This document shows, piece after piece, positions 18,031 to 34,023 of a DNA stretch of 34,227 nt. The stretch covers positions 1-34,227 of the forward strand of contig JAPOUP010000083.1 in NCBI GenBank assembly GCA_026708635.1, read 5' to 3'. Positions within the stretch are counted from its first letter, which is position 1. Every line of letters starts with the position of its first letter. The DNA is from Rhodobacter sp. Lineage in GTDB: Bacteria > Pseudomonadota > Alphaproteobacteria > Rhodobacterales > Rhodobacteraceae. A program made the translations under genes and the position numbers. The notes beneath the pieces were generated by a model, which had not been told where the DNA came from, searched no databases, and was given only the letters and a program-made list of their open reading frames with translations.

Positions 18031-19470
18031 TCACGTAGGGAAGTCGGCCAGACCGATTCCACCTGATCCGGTCTTCGTCTCGGGACGGAAGGATCGCCGG
18101 ACGAGGGGACCCAGCGCGACGAGAGTCATGAAAATAAGCGCTATCTCGACGTGATAAACGACGGAATAGCCGGTGGCCGGAGAGGCCAGCGCGTCCCCGA
18201 GACGCCCGGCGACCGCCTGGGCGGTGACCGCGTCGCGGAGCGTGCCCCCGATGGCGATCGACACCCCGACCGCCGTCGCCTGGGCGGCGCCCCAAGCGCC
18301 GAGCGCGAGGCCGCGGCCCGACCGCCCCTCGGACGGTAGCGCCATGGCGGCCGTCAGGGTGGCGACGGCGAACAGGCCTCCGCCGAGACCGATCAGCCAC
18401 GCTCCAAAAAAGAAGAGCGCCGGCGAACCGAAAGGCGCCGAGAGGATCACCGCCGAAAACGCGGCGAGCCCGACCAGAAGTCCTGAGGACGCGAGGCGGA
18501 AATGACAGGCCCCGCCGCCAAGCTTGCGGGCCGCGAACCCGAAGCCCAGAAGCGCGCCGCCCGCCCAAAGGGCCGTCAGCAGCGTCGTCGCGGAAACCGA
18601 AAGGCCCAGAACCTCGCCACCGTAAGGCTCCAGCAGCACGTCCTGCATGTTGAAGGCCATGGTGCCAAGGAAAACGGTGACCAGAAGCCGCCCCGCCTGG
18701 CCGCCGTTCAGGAAATCGTTCCACGCATCCGAAAAACGCGGCCGCGGCGCCAGGCGCTCCCGCCGGGTCATTGGAGTCACGCGCTCCTGCTTCCAGAGCG
18801 CGACGAGGTTCAGGACGAGGCCCGCGAGCGCCACGCCCTGGACGACCCTTACCAGGAGAATCGGGTCGAAGTCACGCAGGAGCCAGCCCACGAGCAATGC
18901 GGATACCCCCATGCCTACCAGGAACATGACGTAAAGAAGCGCGACGACACGCGGGCGCGTCTCGTCCGTCGCGCGGTCGGAGGCCAGGGCAAGACCGGCG
19001 GTCTGGGTCATGTGCAGCCCAAGCCCGGTCATCAGGAACGCGAGCGCGGCCAGCACCTCGCCCGCGAAGGGAACGTCATGAACCGGATCGCCTCCCAGCA
19101 CGAGGAGGGCGAAAGGCATCACCGCGAGCCCTCCCATCTGCCAGAGCGAGCCGAACCAGAGATAGGGGATGCGTTTCCAGCCGATCGCGCTGCGGTAGGT
19201 GTCTGAGCGAAACCCCAGAATGGCGCGGAAGGGAGCGATGAGGACGGGCAGGGCAATCATGACCGCGACGATCATCGCGGGCACGCTAAGCTCCACGATC
19301 ATGACGCGGTTCAGCGTGCCCAGGAGCATAACCGTGGCCATTCCGACCGAAACCTGGAAAAGCGAAAGGCGAAGAAGCTCTCCCATCGGCAGCGCGTCGC
19401 TGGCCGCGTCCGAAAACGGCATGAACCTGGTTCCGAGGTTCTTCAGCCCATGCGCCCGAAGGAAGGTCAC
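18031..19470 (-). CDS. lhaA: LhaA, PucC-family LH1 assembly factor
   Basis: LhaA is a 12-helix membrane protein of the major facilitator type, needed for LH1 assembly, probably by delivering bacteriochlorophyll to antenna polypeptides. I place the start at GTG 19470, overlapping the bchM stop (GTGA) with GGAG upstream, giving 479 residues, the usual size. The longer open frame lies within bchM and is rejected. Motifs include LGTLNRVMIVEL in the first helices, LGFRSDTY and MQDVLLEPYGGEVL. A shorter paralogue of the same family is at 31531-32814. Confidence 0.94.
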   Translation of the reverse strand: MTFLRAHGLKNLGTRFMPFSDAASDALPMGELLRLSLFQVSVGMATVMLLGTLNRVMIVELSVPAMIVAVMIALPVLIAPFRAILGFRSDTYRSAIGWKRIPYLWFGSLWQMGGLAVMPFALLVLGGDPVHDVPFAGEVLAALAFLMTGLGLHMTQTAGLALASDRATDETRPRVVALLYVMFLVGMGVSALLVGWLLRDFDPILLVRVVQGVALAGLVLNLVALWKQERVTPMTRRERLAPRPRFSDAWNDFLNGGQAGRLLVTVFLGTMAFNMQDVLLEPYGGEVLGLSVSATTLLTALWAGGALLGFGFAARKLGGGACHFRLASSGLLVGLAAFSAVILSAPFGSPALFFFGAWLIGLGGGLFAVATLTAAMALPSEGRSGRGLALGAWGAAQATAVGVSIAIGGTLRDAVTAQAVAGRLGDALASPATGYSVVYHVEIALIFMTLVALGPLVRRSFRPETKTGSGGIGLADFPT

Positions 19471-20138
19471 GCCCTGTACTCCAGCGCTTCGGAAAAATAG
19501 AATCCACCGGTCACGCGGCCTACGGTCGAGATTCCGCCCCTCCCCGCCAATAGCGCCGACAGGCGCCGCGCCGAATGCGGAACAATCGCGGGGGACCGCT
19601 CGGACCGCGGAAAGAGCCTCCCGGCGCGCCACATGAACACCAGGAGCGGCGTCCTCGGCGCGACGGAGAAAACGATGTTGGCGCGGGTCCGTTCCCCGAG
19701 ACCCTCAAGCGCCGCAAGGATGTCCGTGGCGTCGTAGTAGATCAGGCTGTCCATCGCCACCACATGGTCGAATTCGCCCAGTTCCCGAGAGAGCATGTCA
19801 CCCACGAAAAACCGCACGCGTCCGTGGTGGCGCCCGTCAAGGCGACGGCGCGCGATACCGACAAGCGAGGGCGATATGTCGGCCGCCACCACATCGGCCC
19901 CGCGCCGGGCCAGTTCGGCGGTCATCTGTCCCGCCCCGCAGCCCGCGTCCAGAACGCGCGCCCCGGCCAGATCCCTAGGCAGACGCGAGAGCATGAGCTC
20001 ACGCATCCGATCACGGCCGCGCCGGACGGTCTCGCGGATGGAACTGACCGGCGCGTCGCTGGTAAGACGCTCCCAGGTGCGCGTCGCCGTTCGGTCGAAA
20101 TAGGTTTCGACACGCGAGAGTGTGGCTTCATACGTCAT
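19467..20138 (-). CDS. bchM: BchM, Mg-protoporphyrin IX O-methyltransferase
   Basis: BchM methylates the ring-C propionate of Mg-protoporphyrin IX using SAM, making the substrate of AcsF. The 223-residue protein has the SAM motif VLDAGCGAGQ at 62-71 and the FDHVVAMDSLIYYD motif of the family. It follows bchL after 88 bases that contain a small 6-bp hairpin (20182-20197), and overlaps lhaA by 4 bases. The ribosome site is weak. Confidence 0.95.
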   Translation of the reverse strand: MTYEATLSRVETYFDRTATRTWERLTSDAPVSSIRETVRRGRDRMRELMLSRLPRDLAGARVLDAGCGAGQMTAELARRGADVVAADISPSLVGIARRRLDGRHHGRVRFFVGDMLSRELGEFDHVVAMDSLIYYDATDILAALEGLGERTRANIVFSVAPRTPLLVFMWRAGRLFPRSERSPAIVPHSARRLSALLAGRGGISTVGRVTGGFYFSEALEYRA

Positions 20139-20226
20139 GCGGAGTGCCCGGATGGCGACACGGCTCCCGCCCGGAAACCGCCGCGCCGGCAGGCGCGTCC
20201 CTTCGTTACGTCACGGCCCGCCGCCA

Positions 20227-24661
<4,435 letters not shown>

Positions 24662-24662
24662 T

Positions 24663-27970
<3,308 letters not shown>

Positions 27971-28025
27971 CTAAAATTCACTCCCGCAGCCGATCGCAAG
28001 CAGCGTAACGGTCATTATAAAGATG

Positions 28026-28043
28026 TGTCAACCAAAACTTACA
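28026..28043. promoter_or_regulatory. PpsR/CrtJ operator of bchF
   Basis: Exact TGT-N12-ACA. The symmetry extends to TGTGT...ACACA (28024-28045). It lies 66 bases upstream of the bchF start and includes TTGACA on the minus strand (28026-28031), a probable -35 element, so PpsR binding would block polymerase. This would place the head of the bchF-cycA run under PpsR. Confidence 0.8.
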
Positions 28044-28162
28044 CATTGATCGAGAGATTTTTGCGGATACGCCCCGAAAGCCATATTGGCTGGGAAATAA
28101 TCCATTGATAGTTAATGTATAACTTCATAAATCACGCGAATTTTCCATGCCCCGCCGCCAAC

Positions 28163-28180
28163 TGTCTAATTTCTTTGACA
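28163..28180. promoter_or_regulatory. PpsR/CrtJ operator facing ppaA
   Basis: Exact TGT-N12-ACA whose right half is part of TTGACA on the plus strand (28175-28180). It lies about 100 bases upstream of the first ppaA start. This suggests that PpsR controls ppaA, and possibly its own gene downstream. Confidence 0.65.
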
Positions 28181-28196
28181 TCGCGGTCCTTTTGAA

Positions 28197-28384
28197 AGAG
28201 ACTATGCGCGCTGACATCCACAGGGTCACCGCCGACGCCGTAGCGGTGGCCTTGCCAGTTCCTTGAGGATCGGTGCCATGGCGGGAAAAAAGAGACTATC
28301 AGCGCTGACATCCATAGGGTCACCGCCGATACCGGAGCGGTGGCCTTCCGGTTCCTTGAGGATCGGTGCCGTGGCGGGAAAGAT
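28197..28384. repeat. Tandem duplication (94 + 93/94 bp) covering the ppaA start
   Basis: Two head-to-tail copies, 28197-28290 and 28291-28384, agree at most positions. They share AGAGACTAT, GCGCTGACATCCA, AGGGTCACCGCCGA, AGCGGTGGCCTT, TTCCTTGAGGATCGGTGCC and TGGCGGGAAA. One base is missing in copy 2, so the two start codons (ATG 28278, GTG 28371) lie exactly 93 bases apart and in frame. Each start has the same GAGGAT ribosome-site candidate. Copy 1 differs by carrying an extra ATG at 28204. Confidence 0.9.
28204..28266 (+). CDS. Possible 20-codon upstream ORF before ppaA
   Basis: ATG 28204 opens a 20-residue frame ending in TGA at 28264-28266, 11 bases before the ppaA ATG and overlapping its ribosome-site candidate. 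AAAGAG lies just upstream. The copy 2 equivalent has lost the ATG. It may couple or regulate ppaA translation, or may be chance. Confidence 0.2.
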   Translation: MRADIHRVTADAVAVALPVP

Positions 28385-29153
28385 CGGCAAGTCCAAGCCG
28401 GGCTCCGGAACCGGGCTGCCCGTCGATGGGCTGGCCCGGACGGTTATCAGGACATTGAGCGAAAAACCCCTTGCGCACCGCAGGAAGCGGCTGGACGAGG
28501 CGCGCGCGGCGCTTTTGGAGGCGTCGCGCGCCGATGAGCCTTTCTCCAACGAGGGGCTTAAGGAGGCGATGGAGTCGCTCGGGATCGGAGAGAACGACAT
28601 CATCGACTTCTGCATCCCCGACGCCGCCCGTGACCTGGGTGAGGGTTGGGTCGATGACACGATGAGTTTCGCGGAGGTGTCGCGCGCCTCCGCGCGCCTT
28701 CATGGGTTCTGCAGGTTTCTCGAAGGGGATTACGGTCACGTCGACCCGCTCGCCGAGGGGTTTTCGATCCTTCTGGTTTCGCTGAGGCGCGAGGATCACT
28801 TCATCGGGCCGGCGGTCCTGGCGAAACAGCTCCGCAGGACGGGCAATTCCGTTGCCCTTATGTCGAACTGTACCGTGGACGAGCTGCTGAAACGGCTGAG
28901 CGTGAAGAGCTATGACTGCCTGATGATTTCCCTTTCATCGCTCGTCGGTCTGGAAAGGGCGGCGACCGCGATCAGCCGCGTCCGGCAGCTGACGGACCGG
29001 CACCTGCCCATATTCCTTGGCGGAGCCGTTCTCGATCACCGTCAGGCGCTGGAGCGTGAGACCGGAGCCGATCTCGTCACGAAAGACATCGACGTCGCAC
29101 TGGACGCCCTGCGCAGGCGACGCGGCCTCGAAAAAGAGGGGATAAGCCAATGA
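28278..29153 (+). CDS. ppaA: PpaA/AerR, cobalamin-binding antirepressor of PpsR
   Basis: PpaA/AerR proteins bind cobalamin and relieve PpsR/CrtJ repression of photosynthesis genes in response to light or oxygen. From ATG 28278 the product has 291 residues; from GTG 28371 it has 260. After a basic linker comes a helical region (about 60-155). A Rossmann-like B12 domain follows with EDHFIG (H174 in the long form) as the probable cobalt ligand, and ISLSSLVG and IFLGGAVL loops. The N-terminal 31 residues of the long form are encoded by the tandem duplication, so the true start is uncertain. The frame also permits TTG 28263. The stop overlaps the ppsR ATG (ATGA). Confidence 0.9.
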   Translation: MAGKKRLSALTSIGSPPIPERWPSGSLRIGAVAGKIGKSKPGSGTGLPVDGLARTVIRTLSEKPLAHRRKRLDEARAALLEASRADEPFSNEGLKEAMESLGIGENDIIDFCIPDAARDLGEGWVDDTMSFAEVSRASARLHGFCRFLEGDYGHVDPLAEGFSILLVSLRREDHFIGPAVLAKQLRRTGNSVALMSNCTVDELLKRLSVKSYDCLMISLSSLVGLERAATAISRVRQLTDRHLPIFLGGAVLDHRQALERETGADLVTKDIDVALDALRRRRGLEKEGISQ

Positions 29154-30565
29154 ACAACGAAGGCCATTACAGCCGGGTCCACGGGTCGGCTCCCGGTATC
29201 GCCCCGCGGTGTTTCAACGACATACTGGCCGCGGCCTCCGATCTGACCTTCGTCGTTTCCGCCGAAGATATGATAGAATCCGTCGTCATCGGCCGCGAGT
29301 CGCGGGATAGCGGTCGGCTGGGCGACTGGGTCGGGCGGCCGATGCGGGAATTCCTGACATCGGAGAGCATTCCCAAGTACGACAGGGCGCTCAGCGCGCT
29401 GCGGGACAATGGGCATGTCCCCAAACGCGTGGAGCTCAACCATACCGACGGCGAAAACTGGCAATACCCGGTACGCTATTCGTTCCACGCCTTTGGACGG
29501 GAAGCGGCGGTTCTGATGGTCGGGCATGATCTTCGCGCCGTCGCCGAAACACAGGAGCAGCTCGTTCTGGCCCAGATCTCGCTCGAGGAGGGATACGAAC
29601 GGCGGCGGGAGTTCGACGCGCGATACCGGATGCTTATGGCGAATACGGCCGAGGCGCTTGTTTTCATGTCGTCGGATGGACGGGTCAGGGATGCCAATAC
29701 GGCCGCCGCGATGCTATTCGGTACGACGGTGGACTCCCTTGTCGGCGCTTCGCTCGCGAAGCAGTTCGAAGGGTTCGCTGACGGTGACTTCGTCGAGAAG
29801 CTGCATTCGGTGGCGGTATCGGAGTTCGAATCCGAGATGTCCCTGCAGACGGTCCGGACGCGTGAAGCCGTCAATGTGGCGCCGAGGATCTTCCGTACGA
29901 TCGGCGAGAGACTGTTTTTCTGTCGGATTTCGCCCGCCGCCGTCGTGAAGACGGAGCCGGACCGGCTGGTCCGGAACCTGCACGCGCTCTTCCTGAAGAG
30001 TACCGACGCCATCGTCATCTGCACTCCCAAGGGCGTCATCAAGGATGTGAACGAGGCCTTTCTCGACCTGACTGGCTTAAGCGGCCTCCAGGAGCTTAGA
30101 GCAAGAAGTCTGGCCGATTTCCTGCAGCGGGGACAGGTCGATCTCAAGATCCTGCTGGACAATACCCTGAGGCTGGGCCGCATGCAGGTCTATTCGACGC
30201 GTCTGTCGAGCGAATTCGGTCCGAAGCGTTCCGTGGAGATCTCGACCGTCTACCTGGATGAGCAGGACAGGCCCGCGGTGGGCCTTGTGTTCAGGGACAT
30301 CGGGCGCATGGAGGCGATGCGCGGCGTCAGGCAGGCCGCGAACCAGACCGATGCGCCCAACCAGAACGTCGTCGACCTCGTGGGGTCCGCGACACTGAAG
30401 GAAATCGTCGCCGAAACCAATGACGTCGTCGAACGGATGTGCATCGGAGCGGCTGTCGAGCTGACGGGAAATAACCGCACCGCTGCGGCGCAGATGCTGG
30501 GTCTGTCGCGGCAGAGCCTATATCTGAAACTCCGCAAATGCGGACTTCTGGAGCGGGACGGCTGA
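29150..30565 (+). CDS. ppsR: PpsR/CrtJ, redox-responsive repressor of photosynthesis genes
   Basis: PpsR binds TGT-N12-ACA palindromes and represses bch, crt and puc genes under oxic conditions; PpaA antagonises it. The 471-residue protein has three PAS-like regions (about 25-130, 157-260 and 275-385) with a helical Q-linker between the first two. A C-terminal Fis-type helix-turn-helix follows (ELTGNNRTAAAQMLGLSRQS, about 437-456). C258 and C431 sit close to the positions of the two redox cysteines of Rhodobacter PpsR/CrtJ; C431 lies at the start of the DNA-binding domain. C21, C291 and C464 are additional. It is translated from an ATGA overlap with ppaA, and the stop codon lies in a hairpin loop. 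Confidence 0.95.
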   Translation: MNNEGHYSRVHGSAPGIAPRCFNDILAAASDLTFVVSAEDMIESVVIGRESRDSGRLGDWVGRPMREFLTSESIPKYDRALSALRDNGHVPKRVELNHTDGENWQYPVRYSFHAFGREAAVLMVGHDLRAVAETQEQLVLAQISLEEGYERRREFDARYRMLMANTAEALVFMSSDGRVRDANTAAAMLFGTTVDSLVGASLAKQFEGFADGDFVEKLHSVAVSEFESEMSLQTVRTREAVNVAPRIFRTIGERLFFCRISPAAVVKTEPDRLVRNLHALFLKSTDAIVICTPKGVIKDVNEAFLDLTGLSGLQELRARSLADFLQRGQVDLKILLDNTLRLGRMQVYSTRLSSEFGPKRSVEISTVYLDEQDRPAVGLVFRDIGRMEAMRGVRQAANQTDAPNQNVVDLVGSATLKEIVAETNDVVERMCIGAAVELTGNNRTAAAQMLGLSRQSLYLKLRKCGLLERDG

Positions 30566-30578
30566 CCGGCCGTCCCGC
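30553..30578. terminator. Hairpin at the ppsR 3' end, stop codon in the loop
   Basis: GCGGGACGGC and GCCGTCCCGC form a perfect 10-bp stem around TGACCG, whose TGA is the ppsR stop. CGTTTGTT follows, a weak U-rich tail. It may terminate part of the ppaA-ppsR transcript before bchG, or protect its 3' end. Confidence 0.65.
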
Positions 30579-30625
30579 CGTTTGTTCCGCTCCCGACCAA
30601 ACGGGTTGAAAGGCAGGTCCGGCGA

Positions 30626-31534
30626 ATGGGCTTAACCGCAGATCCGAAGACCATGGCCATGCCCCAGCCGACGGCGATGCTGAGGCTGATCAAGCCGGTG
30701 ACATGGTTTCCGCCCATGTGGGCCTATCTTTGCGGCGCGGTATCGGCGGGGGTTTCGCCGGCCGGCAAATGGGATCTGGTCATTCTCGGAATCGTTCTCG
30801 CCGGCCCGGTCGTCTGCGGGATGAGCCAGGCGGCGAACGATTGGTGCGACCGTCACGTCGATATGATAAACGAGCCCGACCGTCCCATTCCCTCGGGCCT
30901 GGTTCCGGGTCGCTGGGGGCTTTGGATCGCCCTCTTCATGAGCCTGCTCGCGTTTTTTCTGGGATGGTGGCTTGGACCCTGGGGGTTCGGCGCGACGGTT
31001 CTCGCCGTGTCGGCGGCCTGGGCCTATTCGGCGAAGCCGGTGCGGCTGAAGCGCTCGGGCGTGCTCGGTCCCGGTGTGGTGGGGCTGAGTTACGAAAGCC
31101 TGCCGTGGTTCACCGGAGCCGCGGTGCTGGCCTCGGGCGCGCCGGGATGGCCCGTCGTGGCGGTCGCGCTGCTTTACGGAATCGGCGCGCACGGAATCAT
31201 GACCCTCAACGACTTCAAGGCCCTCGAGGGCGACCGGCGGACCGGGGTGAACTCGCTGCCGGTTACGCTGGGACCGGAGCGCGCGGCGCGTCTCGCGTGC
31301 TGGATGATGGCATGGCCCCAGCTTGCGGTGATCGCGATGCTGGTTTACTGGGACCGACCCTGGCACGCCCTATCCGTTCTCTCGGCGCTGGTCGGCCAGT
31401 TTCTGGCGATGAGGGTGCTGCTGCGCGACCCGAAGCTCAAGGCTCCCTGGTATAACGGGACGGGCGTGGCTCTCTACATCACGGGCATGATGATCACGGC
31501 TTTCGGGATCCGCACCCTGGGGATCATGCCGTGA
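30626..31534 (+). CDS. bchG: BchG, bacteriochlorophyll a synthase
   Basis: BchG attaches geranylgeranyl (or phytyl) diphosphate to bacteriochlorophyllide a in the membrane. The 302-residue UbiA-family protein has about eight helices and both polyprenyl-diphosphate motifs: NDWCDRHVDMINEPDRP at 71-87 and LNDFKALEGDRRTG later in the chain. The ATG at 30626 is 60 bases after ppsR. In-frame ATGs at codons 10 and 12 are alternative starts. The next gene overlaps its stop. Confidence 0.96.
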   Translation: MGLTADPKTMAMPQPTAMLRLIKPVTWFPPMWAYLCGAVSAGVSPAGKWDLVILGIVLAGPVVCGMSQAANDWCDRHVDMINEPDRPIPSGLVPGRWGLWIALFMSLLAFFLGWWLGPWGFGATVLAVSAAWAYSAKPVRLKRSGVLGPGVVGLSYESLPWFTGAAVLASGAPGWPVVAVALLYGIGAHGIMTLNDFKALEGDRRTGVNSLPVTLGPERAARLACWMMAWPQLAVIAMLVYWDRPWHALSVLSALVGQFLAMRVLLRDPKLKAPWYNGTGVALYITGMMITAFGIRTLGIMP

Positions 31535-32814
31535 CGCTGTCCTGGATTTCGATTGTCCGGCTAGGGCTTGTGCAGATGTGTCTTGGCGCGATTGTCGTAA
31601 TCGCCACCTCGACGCTCAATCGCCTTATGGTAGTGGAACTGGCGTTGCCCGCGGTCATGCCCGGCCTTCTCGTGGCCCTGCACTACGGCATCCAGATCTC
31701 GCGTCCTAAATGGGGCTTTGCGTCGGACAGGGGTGGCAGGCGAACGCGCTGGATCGTCGGCGGCATGCTGGCGCTGGCGCTGGGGGGTATCGGCGCGGCT
31801 TCAAGCATCGCGGTGCTGGCAGAAAGCTTTCCACTTGGACTGGCGTTGTCGATCATGTCCTACGCGTTGATCGGGGTCGGGGTCGGGGCCTGCGGAACGT
31901 CCCTGCTGGCGCTGCTTGCGACCTCCACGGCCCCCGAGAGGCGCGCGGCGGCGGCAACGATCACATGGCTGATGATGGTTGCCGGCATAGCCGTCTGTGC
32001 CGGCGGTATGGGCGCGGCGCTGGATCCTTACAGCGCAGAGCGCCTGATCTGGATCGTTGCGGCGATATGCGCCGCGGCGTCCCTGTTGACATGCCTCGCC
32101 GTCGCCGGGGTCGAACGGGGGCTTGGGATCGTTCGCAAACGGGAATCCATGCCCTTCCTGGAAGGGCTCCGTGAAGTCTGGTCGGAACGGAAAACGCGCG
32201 ATTTCACTATCTTCGTGTTCCTGTCGATGACCGCCTATTTCATGCAGGAACTGATCCTCGAGCCATACGCGGGGCTTGTATTCGCTTTCACGCCGGGTCA
32301 GTCGACAACGCTCTCGGGCGCGCAGAACGGCGGCGTGTTCGTCGGGATGGTATCGGTTGGTGTCGCGATCTCCGGCCTGGGTATCGGCACGTTGCGCGGA
32401 TGGGTGATCGTAGCGTGCGTCGGGTCGGCGCTCAGTCTTACGGCGATAGCGGCGCTTGGATCGCAGGGACCCGGGGCACCGCTTATCCATGCCGTTGTTC
32501 TCCTTGGTTTTTTCAACGGAATGTTTGCGGTCGCGGCGATCGGTTCGATGATGGCCCTTGCCGGGCAGGGCCGAAGCTCCCGGGAAGGAACGCGTATGGG
32601 GCTCTGGGGCGCGGGGCAGGCGCTCGCGGCGGGTTTCGGGGGTCTTCTGGGTGCCGCGGCCGTTGACATACTGCGCCGGGTGATGGCCGATGCGGAGGCA
32701 TTTGGCATAGTCTTTTTTGCGGAGGCGCTGCTCTTCGCCTGTACGGCATTTATGGCGGCCAGGATCATCGAGACGCGCAGTCCAGGATCGAGCGGGGTGC
32801 TGGTGGGAGAATGA
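31531..32814 (+). CDS. PucC-family (BCH) membrane transporter-like protein
   Basis: A 427-residue protein of the same family as LhaA and PucC, with about 12 hydrophobic helices. It matches the gene found between bchG and bchP in Rhodobacter (ORF428, also annotated bch2; recalled). Shared family marks are STLNRLMVVELALPA in the first helix pair, MQELILEPYAGLVF, and the GLWGAGQALAAGFGG stretch. Likely role: handling or delivery of bacteriochlorophyll or its precursors, by inference from family and neighbours. The start is GTG 31531, overlapping the bchG stop (GTGA). It overlaps bchP by 4 bases. Confidence 0.88.
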   Translation: MTLSWISIVRLGLVQMCLGAIVVIATSTLNRLMVVELALPAVMPGLLVALHYGIQISRPKWGFASDRGGRRTRWIVGGMLALALGGIGAASSIAVLAESFPLGLALSIMSYALIGVGVGACGTSLLALLATSTAPERRAAAATITWLMMVAGIAVCAGGMGAALDPYSAERLIWIVAAICAAASLLTCLAVAGVERGLGIVRKRESMPFLEGLREVWSERKTRDFTIFVFLSMTAYFMQELILEPYAGLVFAFTPGQSTTLSGAQNGGVFVGMVSVGVAISGLGIGTLRGWVIVACVGSALSLTAIAALGSQGPGAPLIHAVVLLGFFNGMFAVAAIGSMMALAGQGRSSREGTRMGLWGAGQALAAGFGGLLGAAAVDILRRVMADAEAFGIVFFAEALLFACTAFMAARIIETRSPGSSGVLVGE

Positions 32815-33998
32815 GCGTGGATTTTGACGTTGTCGTCGTGGGTGGCGGCCCTGCGGGAGCGACGGCCGCCGAGGACCTGGCGCGTAGCGGTCACAGGGTT
32901 TCGCTTCTTGACCGGGACGGGCGGATCAAGCCCTGCGGCGGCGCGATTCCACCGCGCGCGATTGCGGACTTCGACATTCCGGACACCCAGCTCGTGGCGC
33001 GGATCACCACGGCGCGGATGATTTCGCCCTCGGGACGCAGGGTGGACATCCCGATAGAGAACGGATTCGTCGGCATGGTTGAGCGGGAGTTCTTCGATGA
33101 ATTCCTGCGGTCCCGCGCCGCAACCGCCGGTGCGGTGCGTCGGACCGGGACTTTCCTGCGGATAGAGCGGGACGCGGGTTGCGCCCGCGTGTTCTACCGC
33201 GACAAGGCGGGCGGCGGCGAGAATCATCTGGACGCCAGGTTTGTGATCGGGGCCGATGGCGCGCGCTCCAAGGTGGCGCGGGCCGAGTTGAAGGGCGGCG
33301 ATACCATTCCCTATGTCATGGCCTATCACGAGATCGTAAAGGCGCCCGGACCACGTGGCGAGTATCACCCCGACCGCTGCGACGTTGTCTATGACGGGGC
33401 GATCAGTCCGGATTTCTACGGCTGGGTCTTTCCGCATGGAGCGTTGGCCAGCGTCGGCATGGGAACCGCGGTGGGCGCCGTCGACCTAAAGAGGGCGACG
33501 GCCGATCTCAGGGCCGCCAGCGGCCTTGATGACTGCGAGACCGTGCGGGCCGAGGGCGCGCCGATACCGCTGAAGCCGCTCAGCCGATGGGACAACGGGC
33601 GCGATCTTGTGCTCGCGGGAGACGCCGCGGGTGTCGTGGCGCCCAGTTCCGGCGAAGGCATATACTACGCAATGGTCGGGGGCCGCGTGGCGGCCAAGGC
33701 GTGCGCGACGGCACTGAAGTCAGGACGGGCCCGCGATCTCCGGCTCGCCCGCCGCCTCTTCATGGACGAGCACAAGACCGTATTCCGGGTTCTCCGTTCG
33801 ATGCAGGACGCCTATTACAGGTCGGACACCCGGCGCGAGCGTTTCGTCTCACTATGTCACGACATTGACGTCCAACGCCTGACTTTCGAAGCGTACATGA
33901 ATAAGCGGCTTGTCCGCGCGCGGCCGTTCGCGCATCTGAAAATCGGCATCAAGAACATCGGCCACCTGACGGGTCTCGTTCCACCGGATCACGTATGA
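32811..33998 (+). CDS. bchP: BchP, geranylgeranyl reductase
   Basis: This FAD-dependent enzyme reduces three double bonds of the geranylgeranyl tail of bacteriochlorophyll to phytyl. The 395-residue protein has the dinucleotide fold GGGPAGATAAEDLA at 11-24, KPCGGAIPPRA as the family signature at 40-50, FVIGADGARSKVARAEL, and the FAD motif LVLAGDAAGVVAPSSGEGIYYAM. The ATG overlaps the preceding stop (ATGA), with GGGAGA upstream. It is the last recognised gene on the plus strand in this window. Confidence 0.97.
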   Translation: MSVDFDVVVVGGGPAGATAAEDLARSGHRVSLLDRDGRIKPCGGAIPPRAIADFDIPDTQLVARITTARMISPSGRRVDIPIENGFVGMVEREFFDEFLRSRAATAGAVRRTGTFLRIERDAGCARVFYRDKAGGGENHLDARFVIGADGARSKVARAELKGGDTIPYVMAYHEIVKAPGPRGEYHPDRCDVVYDGAISPDFYGWVFPHGALASVGMGTAVGAVDLKRATADLRAASGLDDCETVRAEGAPIPLKPLSRWDNGRDLVLAGDAAGVVAPSSGEGIYYAMVGGRVAAKACATALKSGRARDLRLARRLFMDEHKTVFRVLRSMQDAYYRSDTRRERFVSLCHDIDVQRLTFEAYMNKRLVRARPFAHLKIGIKNIGHLTGLVPPDHV

Positions 33999-34023
33999 CT
34001 GAAGTGATTCCCGTCTAGGCAAC

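Noticed and set aside
28014-28019. Perfect TATAAT on the minus strand before bchF
   Set aside because: As the -10 of bchF it would be only 6 bases from the TTGACA and no other -35 fits at 16-18 bases; kept only as a note.
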